Source: JAGQSZ01 sp049647585 | GTDB lineage: Bacteria > Actinomycetota > Acidimicrobiia > Acidimicrobiales > Microtrichaceae | Assembly: GCA_049647585.1 (NCBI GenBank) | Contig: JBARXY010000001.1 | Location: 62,001 to 126,000, forward strand | Direction: 5' to 3' | DNA length: 64,000 nt | Part shown: piece after piece, positions 1-7,681 of the stretch | How positions within the stretch are numbered: the first letter of the stretch is position 1 | How the letters are laid out: the number at the start of each line of letters is the position of its first letter | Program-made: the position numbers and the translations under genes | Notes under the pieces: generated by a model | Database searches by the model: none | What the model saw: only the letters and a program-made list of their open reading frames with translations | What the model was told of the DNA's origin: nothing

Positions 1-1
1 C

Positions 2-1525
2 CGTGCGGTCGATCTCTTCTCCCCCGCACTCGCTGGCGACGGCAGCGTTCCTCGATGCGTCGACGTACGCGACCAGCTGACAGTGGGTGACCTGGTCGAC
101 TCGCGAGTCGATACCCACCTTCCGTCGGTCGAGGTCGGGGTCCAAGGCTTCTCCTTGCGTTCCGGTTGGCAGGCACTGGCAGGTACGGCGACGAACCTCA
201 ACGGATGGGTCGACACCCAGAGAGTCGACGTCGCCGACGGGGTTCTGGCCACGGGAGATCCTGCGAAATGTTCAGCGGGCTTCTGTGCAGAACTGCTTCG
301 CTCGATCCAGGTCTCGAATCTGGACAGCACCGTCGACCCGCTGACGCCCACCGACGGTCCGTTGACACAGGCTGGGCTGATCATCGTCGGCCACACCTCT
401 GGAGGACCCATCACAATTCCAGGTTCGGCCCCAGTCACCAGGGCAACCCTTACGCTGGCCGGCGGTTCGACGTGCAGCGCCGAGTGGCCTGCAACGCCGC
501 TCTCGCCTGCTGGTGTGTACTTGGACCTGCGCGGAGGCAATGGCAACTGCGCCACGGTCCTGACCAACGCCAGCCAGTTGATCGGTGCATCTGCAAGGAT
601 CGACCTGTTCACTCCGGCAACCGCGAACAGCACCGATGTCGGCATCGACCAGATCCGACTCTCTACCGTCAGCTCCGGTCGATACGTCGGACCGGTCGCT
701 CCAAACCTGTTCACGATGGCAGCGAACCCCGACGGCGCTTCGTCCACGTCTATCAACATCTTCGGTCCCGTTTCGATACCCAGGGCAACTCTCAACGTGC
801 GCTGGGTAGGCAGTCCTGCGATCGATTCGAACGGTCATGTTGTTCCTCTGATCGGCGCCCAGGCGGTCATCGGCTCGATCGGCTCCAGCGTCGGACCCAA
901 TGGAACCGCCGGTGTGCTGTGTTGCGCGCCGACCAAGCCCGCCGAACGGATCGTCAACCTGAAGGCGTGGGTCCTGTCGAGTGACGGAGCCCGCACCTTG
1001 ATGGGCCGGGCCCGGGTGATCATCAGCGACTCCCGTTGGAGCAACTCCCCCGTGAGGATCGTGGACTGGCGTCTCGGCCCCGACGACCTCGAGGATGGTC
1101 AACCCGATCCCGAAACTCCGGATCCGACCGTTCCACCGACGACATCGACAACCACATCGACTTCGACGACATCAATCCCACCTTCCACCACCACGACGAC
1201 GAGCACGAGCACGACGAGCACGACTACTTCGACGGTCCCACCGACGACCGTACCGAGCCAGCCTTCTCCCGCTACGTGGACAATGAAGAAACGCAATCCG
1301 GACTGGGACGGTAGATATTGCGCCGATGTAACGGTGCTCAATCCGACCTCGTCGGCCATCAAGTGGATCGTGGACATTCCCCTCGAGGGCACGCTCGACG
1401 ACTTCTGGAACGGCACCTATGACCGCCTGAATCCCCAGACCACCAGGGTCCGCGGAATCCAGGGTCAGAACGAGACCCTTGCCGCTGGCCGTACGACCGG
1501 CTTCGGATTCTGCGTCACCCCGTGA
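2..1525 (+). CDS. Surface protein, 5'-truncated, with CBM2-like C-terminus
   Basis: The reading frame is open to the left window edge, so the N-terminus lies outside; the GTG at 83 is only an internal candidate. About 350 residues are homologous to the C-terminal half of the PilX-like protein at 7682-10882: both contain a GGNCxT...ASQLxGAS segment and a GVxCCxPxKPxER segment followed by a VxDWR motif. Then come a Thr/Ser/Pro linker and about 80 C-terminal residues (WTMKKRNPDWDGRYCADV to FGFCVTP) with the spacing of conserved Trp, Asn and Gly residues seen in family 2 carbohydrate-binding modules. Inference: a secreted adhesin or the end of a second PilX-like minor pilin able to bind polysaccharide. 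The paralogy is seen directly; the CBM2 assignment is from pattern only. Confidence 0.75.
   Translation, partial: RAVDLFSPALAGDGSVPRCVDVRDQLTVGDLVDSRVDTHLPSVEVGVQGFSLRSGWQALAGTATNLNGWVDTQRVDVADGVLATGDPAKCSAGFCAELLRSIQVSNLDSTVDPLTPTDGPLTQAGLIIVGHTSGGPITIPGSAPVTRATLTLAGGSTCSAEWPATPLSPAGVYLDLRGGNGNCATVLTNASQLIGASARIDLFTPATANSTDVGIDQIRLSTVSSGRYVGPVAPNLFTMAANPDGASSTSINIFGPVSIPRATLNVRWVGSPAIDSNGHVVPLIGAQAVIGSIGSSVGPNGTAGVLCCAPTKPAERIVNLKAWVLSSDGARTLMGRARVIISDSRWSNSPVRIVDWRLGPDDLEDGQPDPETPDPTVPPTTSTTTSTSTTSIPPSTTTTTSTSTTSTTTSTVPPTTVPSQPSPATWTMKKRNPDWDGRYCADVTVLNPTSSAIKWIVDIPLEGTLDDFWNGTYDRLNPQTTRVRGIQGQNETLAAGRTTGFGFCVTP
1126..1269 (+). repeat. Thr/Ser-codon low-complexity linker
   Basis: ACC/ACG/TCG codons in short imperfect repeats (for example ACGACGAGCACGAGC) encode a Pro-bracketed Thr/Ser linker between the pilin-like ectodomain and the CBM2-like domain. 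Such linkers are usually extended and often O-glycosylated in actinobacteria. Confidence 0.8.
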
Positions 1526-1588
1526 GTTCCGCTGCCTAGCTGATGAGGCTACGTACCCGATCAAGCGCTCACAGTTGGACAGAACGGG

Positions 1589-1646
1589 TAGCCGGTCACC
1601 CTTAGCCGGTCAATACACGTAGCCGGTCAGCACACGTAGTCGGTCC
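1589..1646. repeat. Short direct repeats around the end of the LppM-like gene
   Basis: TAGCCGGTCA occurs at 1589-1598, 1603-1612 and 1620-1629, with a variant TAGTCGGTCC at 1637-1646. The last copy codes for the C-terminal residues of the minus-strand gene. Read on the minus strand, GACYACGTGT-TGA is repeated after the true stop, as if the 3' end including its stop codon had been duplicated. It lies between two convergent genes. Confidence 0.7.
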
Positions 1647-3681
1647 ACTCGGTACCGCTCCACCATCGATAGCGGGTCGCATCATCCGGATCCGGATACC
1701 AGTCAGCTTCGATCTCGATGACCGGCTCCTCGTCATCGGGTTCGTCCGACACCCCTTTGCCGGCGGCCTTCAGTACGGCTGACTCGGGATGGAAATCGGC
1801 ACCTGTTTGTCGCACGGGCCTTGTTCCTGCATCGACTTGTGGGCCGGTTGTAGGACCGGCATCCGTCGCTGAGCCTGAGTCGGACAGCGCCTCGGCAACC
1901 GTCTCTGCGACCTCGCGATCGGTGAGAGGACCTCGTGCCCACCGACGAAACCCTTCAATCCCGCTGAAAGCATCGACCACAGCTTCAGCGACCTCCTCGT
2001 CGCTGACTGGTCCTGCCGCCTTCGGTTGGGCGCCGAACACTCTTGGTACCCGATGTTCACCCTCGACCGCCGATGAAGGCACCGGCTCGGGCTCAGGCAC
2101 TGGCGTCGGTTCCGGCTCGGGCTCGGGCTCAGGCACTGGCGTCGGTTCCGGCTCGGGCTCAGGTTCCGGCGCGGGCACCGGGACCGGTTCCTGCACCGAC
2201 GTCGGTTCCGGCTCGGGCTCAGGCGTCGGTTCCGGCTCCGGTATCGGCTCTGGAGCCTGAGCGGGCTCTGGCTCTGGTTCTGCAGCCGGTTCTGCAGCCG
2301 GAACTGGGGGCGCTGCTGGCGCCTGAGCCGCTTTCGTGTCGGGAGCAGAAAAAGTGGCTGGAGCTGTGGCGGTCGCCACCGGAACTGCTGCGGTCGGAGC
2401 CGGAGGAGGAGGCGTGATTGGTGCAGGTCCTGCTGCCGGCAGGTTCACAGGCGGTACCTGCCCGCTCCCGCCCTTGCCCTTCTTCAGCTTCTTGGCGAGC
2501 TTCTTCTCCTCCTTCTTCCTGGCCCTCTCGGCGATAGCCAGCTCCTTCTCGGCCAGAGCCAGCTCCTTCTCGGCGATCACCAACTCCTTCGCGGCGCGAT
2601 CATCTGTCGCCGACTTGACCCCGGACCGGTCGGCCTCATCGTCATGATGGCTGTGCGATGTCCCCGAATGTCGCTCGAGGTGCTCGTTGTTGACCCCGAT
2701 GAGCGGCTCGGGGATGTCCGAGGTCGGGGTGTGTCCGATCCGCACTCCCCGGACCGGGTCATATGTTCCCGACGGTGCCTGAGCACCCGGCGCGACCCCC
2801 GGAAGTTCGCGACCGATGTCGGTGCTGGGAGCAGGGGTCGTCGGCATGGAGTTCGGCCCTTTGGGCCCCCATCCGGAACCGCTAGCCGACCGGGCCTTGA
2901 TCGCCTTTCGTTCCCCTCTCTTCAGCCGCTTGGTCGCCGATGACCGCGATGTCCACTTGCTGAAAGCCACTAGCAGGAACCCCAGGACGATCACCGCGGC
3001 TGCGAGCAGCAGACCCTTCTGCAGGGTGGTGGGAAACTCCTTGGGCTCGCTCCGAGCCGTGATGACTGTCTGGGCTGAGGTGCTTGTGATCTCCCAGGTT
3101 GCCGATCCTCCCCCACGTTTGGTCGCGTTGCTGTTGACTATCTGGCCCGGAAGGTCGACCACGAAGTTCATTTCGAGGCCGGACTGCGATTCGCCTGCCT
3201 TGACGGATTCAGCCACCTTCGCGAAGGCGGCGTCGCTGGTGAGTGGTCCAAATATCTGATCGAAGGAGTTGAGCGTCGCGTTCAGACGCCAGTTGTCCCC
3301 GTTGTCCTCAACCTCTTTGACCACACTGAACTGCGAGAACAGGCTCACCTTGTGAGCACCCACGGTCATAGGCGTGTTCATGACCGAAACCATCTCGTCG
3401 ACATCGTCGAACGGCACAACTATCTCGTAGCCGGTCAAGCCATCCTTCTTGACCAATTCAACACTCGCTCCACCGGCGGCCGACAACGCGTCTTCGAGCA
3501 GCTTTTCGATTTTGACCTGCCGAAGAGGCACGCGCGACGCACCGGGTGGGAATACCTGGGCCTTGAACTCGCCCGCACCGTCTCCATCGACCTTGAGGGA
3601 AGCCTCGCCCGACAGGCAGCCGGTGGCCACCACGCAACACAGAACAACGAGCGCCGCAGCGTATCGAGCCCCTCTTTTCAT
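1627..3681 (-). CDS. LppM-like/DUF2510 membrane-anchored lipoprotein
   Basis: The ATG at 3681 is preceded by a G-rich Shine-Dalgarno (SD) site and gives a lipoprotein signal (VVATGC, lipid Cys near residue 21). Starting further upstream would overlap the divergent fasciclin gene. The protein (684 aa) has an LppM/DUF3153-like extracytoplasmic domain (about 20-210), one transmembrane helix (LLLAAAVIVLGFLLVAF, about 225), a charged coiled-coil segment rich in AEKELA repeats, a long Pro/Glu/Ala region and a C-terminal DUF2510 motif (WYPDP...RWWSGTEWT). A lipid-anchored exterior domain with a cytoplasmic tail carrying DUF2510 suggests envelope sensing or scaffolding, but the function is unknown. 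The PEPEPE tract is encoded by repetitive DNA and may vary in length between strains. Confidence 0.8.
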   Translation of the reverse strand: MKRGARYAAALVVLCCVVATGCLSGEASLKVDGDGAGEFKAQVFPPGASRVPLRQVKIEKLLEDALSAAGGASVELVKKDGLTGYEIVVPFDDVDEMVSVMNTPMTVGAHKVSLFSQFSVVKEVEDNGDNWRLNATLNSFDQIFGPLTSDAAFAKVAESVKAGESQSGLEMNFVVDLPGQIVNSNATKRGGGSATWEITSTSAQTVITARSEPKEFPTTLQKGLLLAAAVIVLGFLLVAFSKWTSRSSATKRLKRGERKAIKARSASGSGWGPKGPNSMPTTPAPSTDIGRELPGVAPGAQAPSGTYDPVRGVRIGHTPTSDIPEPLIGVNNEHLERHSGTSHSHHDDEADRSGVKSATDDRAAKELVIAEKELALAEKELAIAERARKKEEKKLAKKLKKGKGGSGQVPPVNLPAAGPAPITPPPPAPTAAVPVATATAPATFSAPDTKAAQAPAAPPVPAAEPAAEPEPEPAQAPEPIPEPEPTPEPEPEPTSVQEPVPVPAPEPEPEPEPTPVPEPEPEPEPTPVPEPEPVPSSAVEGEHRVPRVFGAQPKAAGPVSDEEVAEAVVDAFSGIEGFRRWARGPLTDREVAETVAEALSDSGSATDAGPTTGPQVDAGTRPVRQTGADFHPESAVLKAAGKGVSDEPDDEEPVIEIEADWYPDPDDATRYRWWSGTEWTDYVC
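2083..2282 (-). repeat. Pro-Glu coding tandem repeats
   Basis: Imperfect repeats of GGTTCCGGCTCGGGCTCAGG (plus-strand reading) encode the PEPEPEPTPVPEPE tract of the LppM-like protein. Purity is high enough for slippage or recombination to change the length. Confidence 0.8.
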
Positions 3682-3805
3682 TCCAACCCCCCGGGTAACG
3701 CGCCGTCCTGCGGTTCTGCTGAACGATAATGATGGACCACGTCCGGTCATCAAGCTAGATAACTCTGAACTGTCATCGGACATCACACCTGGAAGAAGGC
3801 CCGCA

Positions 3806-4414
3806 ATGCATCGTCGCCGTCCCATGAGCGGGAGAAACCAGCTTTGCCGCAGCGCCCGCGCGCCCCGTCTGGTGGCGCTCGCGATCCTTCTGGTCGTTGC
3901 GCTCGCAGTCTCGGGCTGTGGCGGTAACGACAAGGACAAGAAGGCATCCAAGGACGACAAGAAGACCGAGACAACTGACAAGAAGGCCAAGGAACAGGTC
4001 TCCCAAAAGATGTCGACCGCTGAGGTTCTGGGGGTCGACACCCAGTTCAAGAAGTTCATCGAGTTGGTCAAGACCTCCAACCTGACCGACACGGTCAACG
4101 GAGAAGAACTGACTCTCTTCGTGCCCAACACCGAGGCTTTCGACGCGCTCGGCGAGGGAGTAATCGAGGAACTCTCCAAGGACCACCAGGCTCTGGCCGA
4201 CTACCTGAAGCAGTACATGGTCAAGGACACGTTCACCATCAACGATCTAGTCAACAAGAACGACGAAGAACTCGACAGCCTGGCGGGCACCAAACTCAAG
4301 ATCGCCGTCGACGACAAGATGAACGTCTCGATCAACGGCGCCAAGATCGTCAAGGTCAACATCGCCACATCCAACGCCACGATCCACGTGATCGACGGGG
4401 CCTTCGCTCCCTGA
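3806..4414 (+). CDS. Fasciclin-domain lipoprotein 1
   Basis: The ATG at 3806 follows GGAAGAAGG at an ideal distance; longer versions of the frame overlap the divergent lipoprotein gene. The protein is 202 aa: basic n-region, hydrophobic helix, lipobox VSGC, a Lys/Asp-rich spacer, then one FAS1 (fasciclin) domain of about 130 residues with the family H1 (ELTLFVPNTEAFDAL) and H2 (NATIHVIDGAF) boxes. FAS1 domains act in adhesion and matrix binding, so a membrane-tethered role near the pilus is plausible. It is paralogous to the protein at 7021-7614. Confidence 0.88.
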   Translation: MHRRRPMSGRNQLCRSARAPRLVALAILLVVALAVSGCGGNDKDKKASKDDKKTETTDKKAKEQVSQKMSTAEVLGVDTQFKKFIELVKTSNLTDTVNGEELTLFVPNTEAFDALGEGVIEELSKDHQALADYLKQYMVKDTFTINDLVNKNDEELDSLAGTKLKIAVDDKMNVSINGAKIVKVNIATSNATIHVIDGAFAP

Positions 4415-4415
4415 C

Positions 4416-4430
4416 CCACAGCCCTTGTGG
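4416..4430. terminator. Possible bidirectional hairpin
   Basis: CCACA-gccct-TGTGG lies in the 21-bp gap between the convergent fasciclin and prepilin peptidase genes. The stem is short and there is no T tract. Confidence 0.3.
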
Positions 4431-4435
4431 ACTCG

Positions 4436-5275
4436 TTAGATGAACGGCTCCACGAACTGGCGGGCGAAACCGATTGCGAGCAGCCCGGCAAGGATCAACG
4501 GCGGGCCGAAGGGCACCTGGCGGCTACCGCGTCCTGACATCAGTCCGAGCACTATTCCGATGACCGAAGACGCGACCACGGCTACTAGGACAAGGAGTGC
4601 CACCACCGGAAGGCTCGCTCCGAAATAGGCGCCAGAGAAGCCGATCATCCACCCGAGCAGCACCGAGAGTCGAATGTCTCCGAATCCCATCCCCTGGGGA
4701 TAGAACCAGAAGATCGCAAAGAGCGGTCCTGCCAGAACAGCCAGACCCAGAAGGGCACCCAATAGCCAGCGGGGGTGGTCCTGTGCCAGGGCAATGGCGA
4801 CACACACCGGAACGACCACGAAGAACGTGGGCCAGACCAACTTGGTGGGCACGATCATCCAGCGGAAGTCGATTGCGGCGATTGCAACGGCGGGGGCGAC
4901 GAAGATCAACGCCGGAACAAGCAGCCACTCTCGGCCGATGCCGAACATCAGACCAACGGCGATGACGGGCACGGACAACTCGACTATCGGGTGGAACGCA
5001 GGAATTTTCTCTCCACACGAGTGGCATTTGCCGCGGAGCAACAGCCACGACACGACCGGGATGTTGTCCCTGGGGCGTACCCCCTCGCCACATGACGAGC
5101 AGCGGCTCGTTCCGCCCAGGACTTCACGCCACGGCGTAATGCCGACGGAGTCGCCATATTGATCGGGCTCCTCAAGGGCGAAGGGGAGTCGATCGATGAT
5201 GACGCATGTGAACGAACCGATGGCCAGACCGAACAGGATGATGCAAGCCAGCAGTACCCACTCCGCAGGCGTCAC
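4436..5275 (-). CDS. pilD: Prepilin peptidase (type IV leader peptidase)
   Basis: This 279-aa polytopic membrane protein cleaves the leader of prepilins and usually N-methylates the new N-terminus. The N-terminal methylase part has the two CxxC pairs (CSSCGEG and CHSCGEK), as in classical PilD. Both catalytic aspartate regions are visible: AIDFRWMIVP and GFGDIRL. The GTG start overlaps the pilT stop by four bases (GTGA), implying translational coupling. Substrates in this window are the four pilin-like proteins at 6454-6819 and 7682-18608. Confidence 0.95.
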   Translation of the reverse strand: MTPAEWVLLACIILFGLAIGSFTCVIIDRLPFALEEPDQYGDSVGITPWREVLGGTSRCSSCGEGVRPRDNIPVVSWLLLRGKCHSCGEKIPAFHPIVELSVPVIAVGLMFGIGREWLLVPALIFVAPAVAIAAIDFRWMIVPTKLVWPTFFVVVPVCVAIALAQDHPRWLLGALLGLAVLAGPLFAIFWFYPQGMGFGDIRLSVLLGWMIGFSGAYFGASLPVVALLVLVAVVASSVIGIVLGLMSGRGSRQVPFGPPLILAGLLAIGFARQFVEPFI

Positions 5276-6360
5276 GCGAGTCCCGCGGCCCGGTTGCCGT
5301 AGCCGGCGATATCGTCGGGATAGACGCTGACAGCCTGAGCGTCCTCAAGGGTGATCACACCTTGTGTCACCAGAGTCGCCAGGGACTGCTCGAGCACGAA
5401 CATGCCGTCGCGGGTACCGGAGGCGACCAGGTTGCGTAGCTGGCGGATCTTGCCTTCACGGATCAGGTTGGTGACAGCCGCGGTGCCGACAAGGGATTCA
5501 TAGGCTGCGATGCGACCGCCGCCGATCTTTGGAACCAGGCGCTGGGCGATGACCGCTGCGAGGGCCATGGACAACTGCGTGCGCACCTGGTCCTGCTGGG
5601 ATGGCGGGAACACGTCGATGATGCGGTCGATGGTCTGAGCGGTGTCGTTCGTGTGCAGCGTGGCGAACACCAGGTGGCCGGTCTCGGCCAGGGTGAGCGT
5701 CAGTGCGATCGACTCAAGGTCACGCATCTCGCCGACCAGGACGACGTCGGGGTCCTCGCGCAGGGCTGCCTTGAGCGCCTCTTCGAACGAAGTTGCATCG
5801 TCACCGACTTCGCGCTGGTTCACCAGCGCCAGGTTGGACTGGTGGATGTATTCGATCGGGTCCTCGATTGTGAGGATGTGAACCGGGCGATGGTGGTTGA
5901 TCCAGCCGATCATGGCCGCCAGGGTTGTCGACTTGCCCGAGCCGGTGGGACCGGTGACCAACACCAGGCCGTGGGGCAGGTTGACCAGCTTGTGTGCGAT
6001 CTCCGGCAGGCCCAACTCCTCGGGAGTGGGGATCTGCTGGGGGATGAGACGTAGCGCCAGTGCGGGCCGACCCAGCTGGAAGAAGGCGTTGGCACGGAAA
6101 CGGGCGGTGTCCGCCCAGGAGAACGCGAAGTCGAGTTGGCGGTCCTCCTTGAATATCTCCCGGTCGGCCTCGGTCATCAGGCCGTCGAGGATTGCGATCA
6201 GGGTCCCAGGGTCCGTGGGTGCCGCCTCGGGTACCGCCAGGAGCTTGCCGTCGACGCGGACACGAGGCGCAGAGCCGGCGGCCAGGTGTAGGTCGGTCGC
6301 TCCGTTGTCCCACAGGTAGCGGAGCCACGGGTCGAGCAAGGTCATGTCAAGGTCTGTCAC
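5272..6360 (-). CDS. pilT: Type IV pilus retraction ATPase PilT
   Basis: This 362-aa cytoplasmic hexameric ATPase disassembles the pilus. Walker A is GPTGSGKST, the Asp-box/Walker B region is DPDVVLVGEMRD, and the His-box is ATLHTNDTAQTIDRI. The N-terminal PAS-like region (LRYLWDNGATDLHLAAGSAP) is typical of PilT rather than PilB. The GTG start at 6360 follows GGGGGATCC. The gene lies downstream of pilA but is separated from it by a strong terminator, so it is probably transcribed separately or by readthrough. Its presence predicts retractile pili (twitching, DNA uptake or surface sensing). Confidence 0.95.
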   Translation of the reverse strand: MTDLDMTLLDPWLRYLWDNGATDLHLAAGSAPRVRVDGKLLAVPEAAPTDPGTLIAILDGLMTEADREIFKEDRQLDFAFSWADTARFRANAFFQLGRPALALRLIPQQIPTPEELGLPEIAHKLVNLPHGLVLVTGPTGSGKSTTLAAMIGWINHHRPVHILTIEDPIEYIHQSNLALVNQREVGDDATSFEEALKAALREDPDVVLVGEMRDLESIALTLTLAETGHLVFATLHTNDTAQTIDRIIDVFPPSQQDQVRTQLSMALAAVIAQRLVPKIGGGRIAAYESLVGTAAVTNLIREGKIRQLRNLVASGTRDGMFVLEQSLATLVTQGVITLEDAQAVSVYPDDIAGYGNRAAGLA

Positions 6361-6386
6361 GGATCCCCCGGGGATTGGTCGGTCAC

Positions 6387-6424
6387 AAAACGTAGCGTGG
6401 ACGGGGCCGAAGCCCCGCCCACGC
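6387..6424 (-). terminator. pilA terminator with UUCG tetraloop
   Basis: Read on the minus strand, GCGTGGGCGGGGC pairs with GCCCCGTCCACGC (13 bp, one G-U wobble on this strand, a mismatch on the other) around a TTCG loop, followed by TACGTTTTG. The asymmetry shows it works for the minus strand. It separates pilA from pilT-pilD. Confidence 0.85.
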
Positions 6425-6430
6425 TTTACA

Positions 6431-6452
6431 GCAATGCCGCTAGCGGCGTTGC
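6431..6452 (-). other. Second palindrome immediately after pilA stop
   Basis: GCAATGCCGC-TA-GCGGCGTTGC is a near-perfect inverted repeat starting two bases beyond the pilA stop codon. With the terminator hairpin it gives pilA mRNA two 3' stem-loops, which may protect it from 3' exonucleases. Confidence 0.5.
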
Positions 6453-6453
6453 A

Positions 6454-6819
6454 TCAGGTCCAGGGAGTGCCAGTCATGGTCGAGCACTTGCCGGCCCACA
6501 CGGCGGAGCCGCGGGTCACGCCGGTGGCGTCGGGGGTGTAGGTGAGAAGCGTGGGAGCCTCTTCGAGGAACTGGCCACCGGTGATGTCGGTGAGGGCCGT
6601 CGGGTAGGTGGAGTTCTGTGCGCGGTAGGCGCCGATTGCCGTGGTAACCGAGCGAGCCTCGATCTTGCAGGCTGCGTCCTGGCCGTTGTCGGTGATGCCA
6701 CCGACTGCGAACACGACGACTGCGGCAAGGATGCCGAGGATTGCGATGACGACGAGAAGTTCGATCAGGGTGAAGCCACCCTGGCCGGCCATCTGACGGC
6801 GCTTTTCAATAGCCTTCAT
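6454..6819 (-). CDS. pilA: Major type IV pilin
   Basis: This 121-aa prepilin has a 15-residue basic leader ending GQGG, then FTLIELLVVIAILGILAAV with Phe1 and Glu5 of the mature protein, the classic type III signal. The C-terminal part has a Cys pair (AACKIE and AGKCST) that may form the D-loop disulfide. The ATG follows GGAGG at 8 bases, the strongest ribosome site among the pil genes. Together with the downstream terminator, this fits high, independent expression of the structural subunit. Confidence 0.95.
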   Translation of the reverse strand: MKAIEKRRQMAGQGGFTLIELLVVIAILGILAAVVVFAVGGITDNGQDAACKIEARSVTTAIGAYRAQNSTYPTALTDITGGQFLEEAPTLLTYTPDATGVTRGSAVWAGKCSTMTGTPWT

Positions 6820-7020
6820 AGGTATTCCTCCGTTATGAGAATTTCCGCATGACCACTCGGTCAGACGGTGTATTCGTGAGTACCCTCACGCCAGTTGAGA
6901 AACTCCCCCAATTCGACGCTTCCTGGCACCCACGCGTGACTTGCGTTTCGTAGTCTGAACGAAATTCGACTCAGTGTCGAATAGCAAAATTACCTAATCA
7001 CCCAAGACCCGGAGCCCAAA
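6820..7020. promoter_or_regulatory. Divergent intergenic region pilA / fasciclin 2
   Basis: This gap must hold the pilA promoter (minus strand) and the promoter of fasciclin 2 (plus strand). A perfect inverted repeat CGTGAG-TACC-CTCACG at 6875-6890 lies about 56 bases upstream of the pilA start codon and is an operator candidate. I cannot assign -35/-10 boxes with confidence. Confidence 0.45.
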
Positions 7021-7614
7021 ATCAGCCTCACACTCAAGATTACAGGCTCCGCTGTTTCCGCTCTCCTCGTCTGTGGATGCGTCGGCAACAAGGGCGACGA
7101 CAAGGCGGACAAGAACCCTGTTCGGTCCAGTCCCGCGAGCACAGCCCAGGTCACCAGGGCCATGAAGCCGACCGACGTGCTCGGCGCCGACAAGCAGTTC
7201 TCGACCTACAACGAACTCGCCAAGCTCGCCGGCCTGGACACCCAGTTGGACTCCGGGCAGGAGTACACGCTGTTCGTTCCTTCCAATGCGGCTTTCAAGG
7301 CCCTCGGGGACGAGCGGCTGGACGCGCTCAAGGCCGACCCGCAGGGGGAGCTTCTGGCTTTGTTGCACCGGCACATGGCTCCCGGGCAGATCCACTATTC
7401 CGATCTGGTCGGGATGCACAACGCGGTGGTGAAGACGATCTCGGGCGAAGAGCTACCGATCTTCTCGGTGAACGGCGAACTTCGGCTGGGTGGTGCCCTG
7501 ATAACCAAGTCCGACATCGAAGCGGGCAAGGTCGTCATCTTCCTGATCGACGCGCTTGTCGACCCCAACGCCAGCGTCGACACCCAGGCTGACACCCAGG
7601 CTACGCCCGGCTGA
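7021..7614 (+). CDS. Fasciclin-domain lipoprotein 2, apparent ATC start
   Basis: The frame runs from a TAG at 6982-6984 to 7614. The first ATG (7162) would remove the signal peptide. Reading from 7021 gives a lipoprotein leader (SLTLKITGSAVSALLVCGC), a Lys/Asp-rich spacer and one FAS1 domain (EYTLFVPSNAAFKAL and VVIFLIDALV boxes), paralogous to 3806-4414. No ATG, GTG or TTG lies between the TAG and the leader, but GGAG at 7011-7014 is six bases before an ATC at 7021. Start is therefore either a rare ATC codon, a lost ATG or a sequence error; ATT at 7039 is a second option. Length from 7021 is 197 aa. Confidence 0.8.
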   Translation: MSLTLKITGSAVSALLVCGCVGNKGDDKADKNPVRSSPASTAQVTRAMKPTDVLGADKQFSTYNELAKLAGLDTQLDSGQEYTLFVPSNAAFKALGDERLDALKADPQGELLALLHRHMAPGQIHYSDLVGMHNAVVKTISGEELPIFSVNGELRLGGALITKSDIEAGKVVIFLIDALVDPNASVDTQADTQATPG

Positions 7615-7650
7615 CCTGAGCCGACTCAGAGACCCCACACGTCCGGGGCC

Positions 7651-7675
7651 GACCCGGGCGGCTTGCGCCCGGGTC
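7651..7675. terminator. Strong bidirectional hairpin
   Basis: GACCCGGGCG and CGCCCGGGTC form a perfect 10-bp stem around a 5-base loop, between convergent fasciclin 2 and the end of the large pilin operon. No T tract follows. Confidence 0.7.
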
Positions 7676-7681
7676 TACGCC

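Noticed and set aside
272..1102. Minus-strand frame of 276 codons inside the truncated surface protein
   Set aside because: Antisense shadow of a high-GC coding region without motifs or a start site.
3682..4179. N-terminal extension of the LppM-like reading frame
   Set aside because: It runs through the divergent fasciclin gene and has no signal peptide; the lipoprotein leader starts at 3681.
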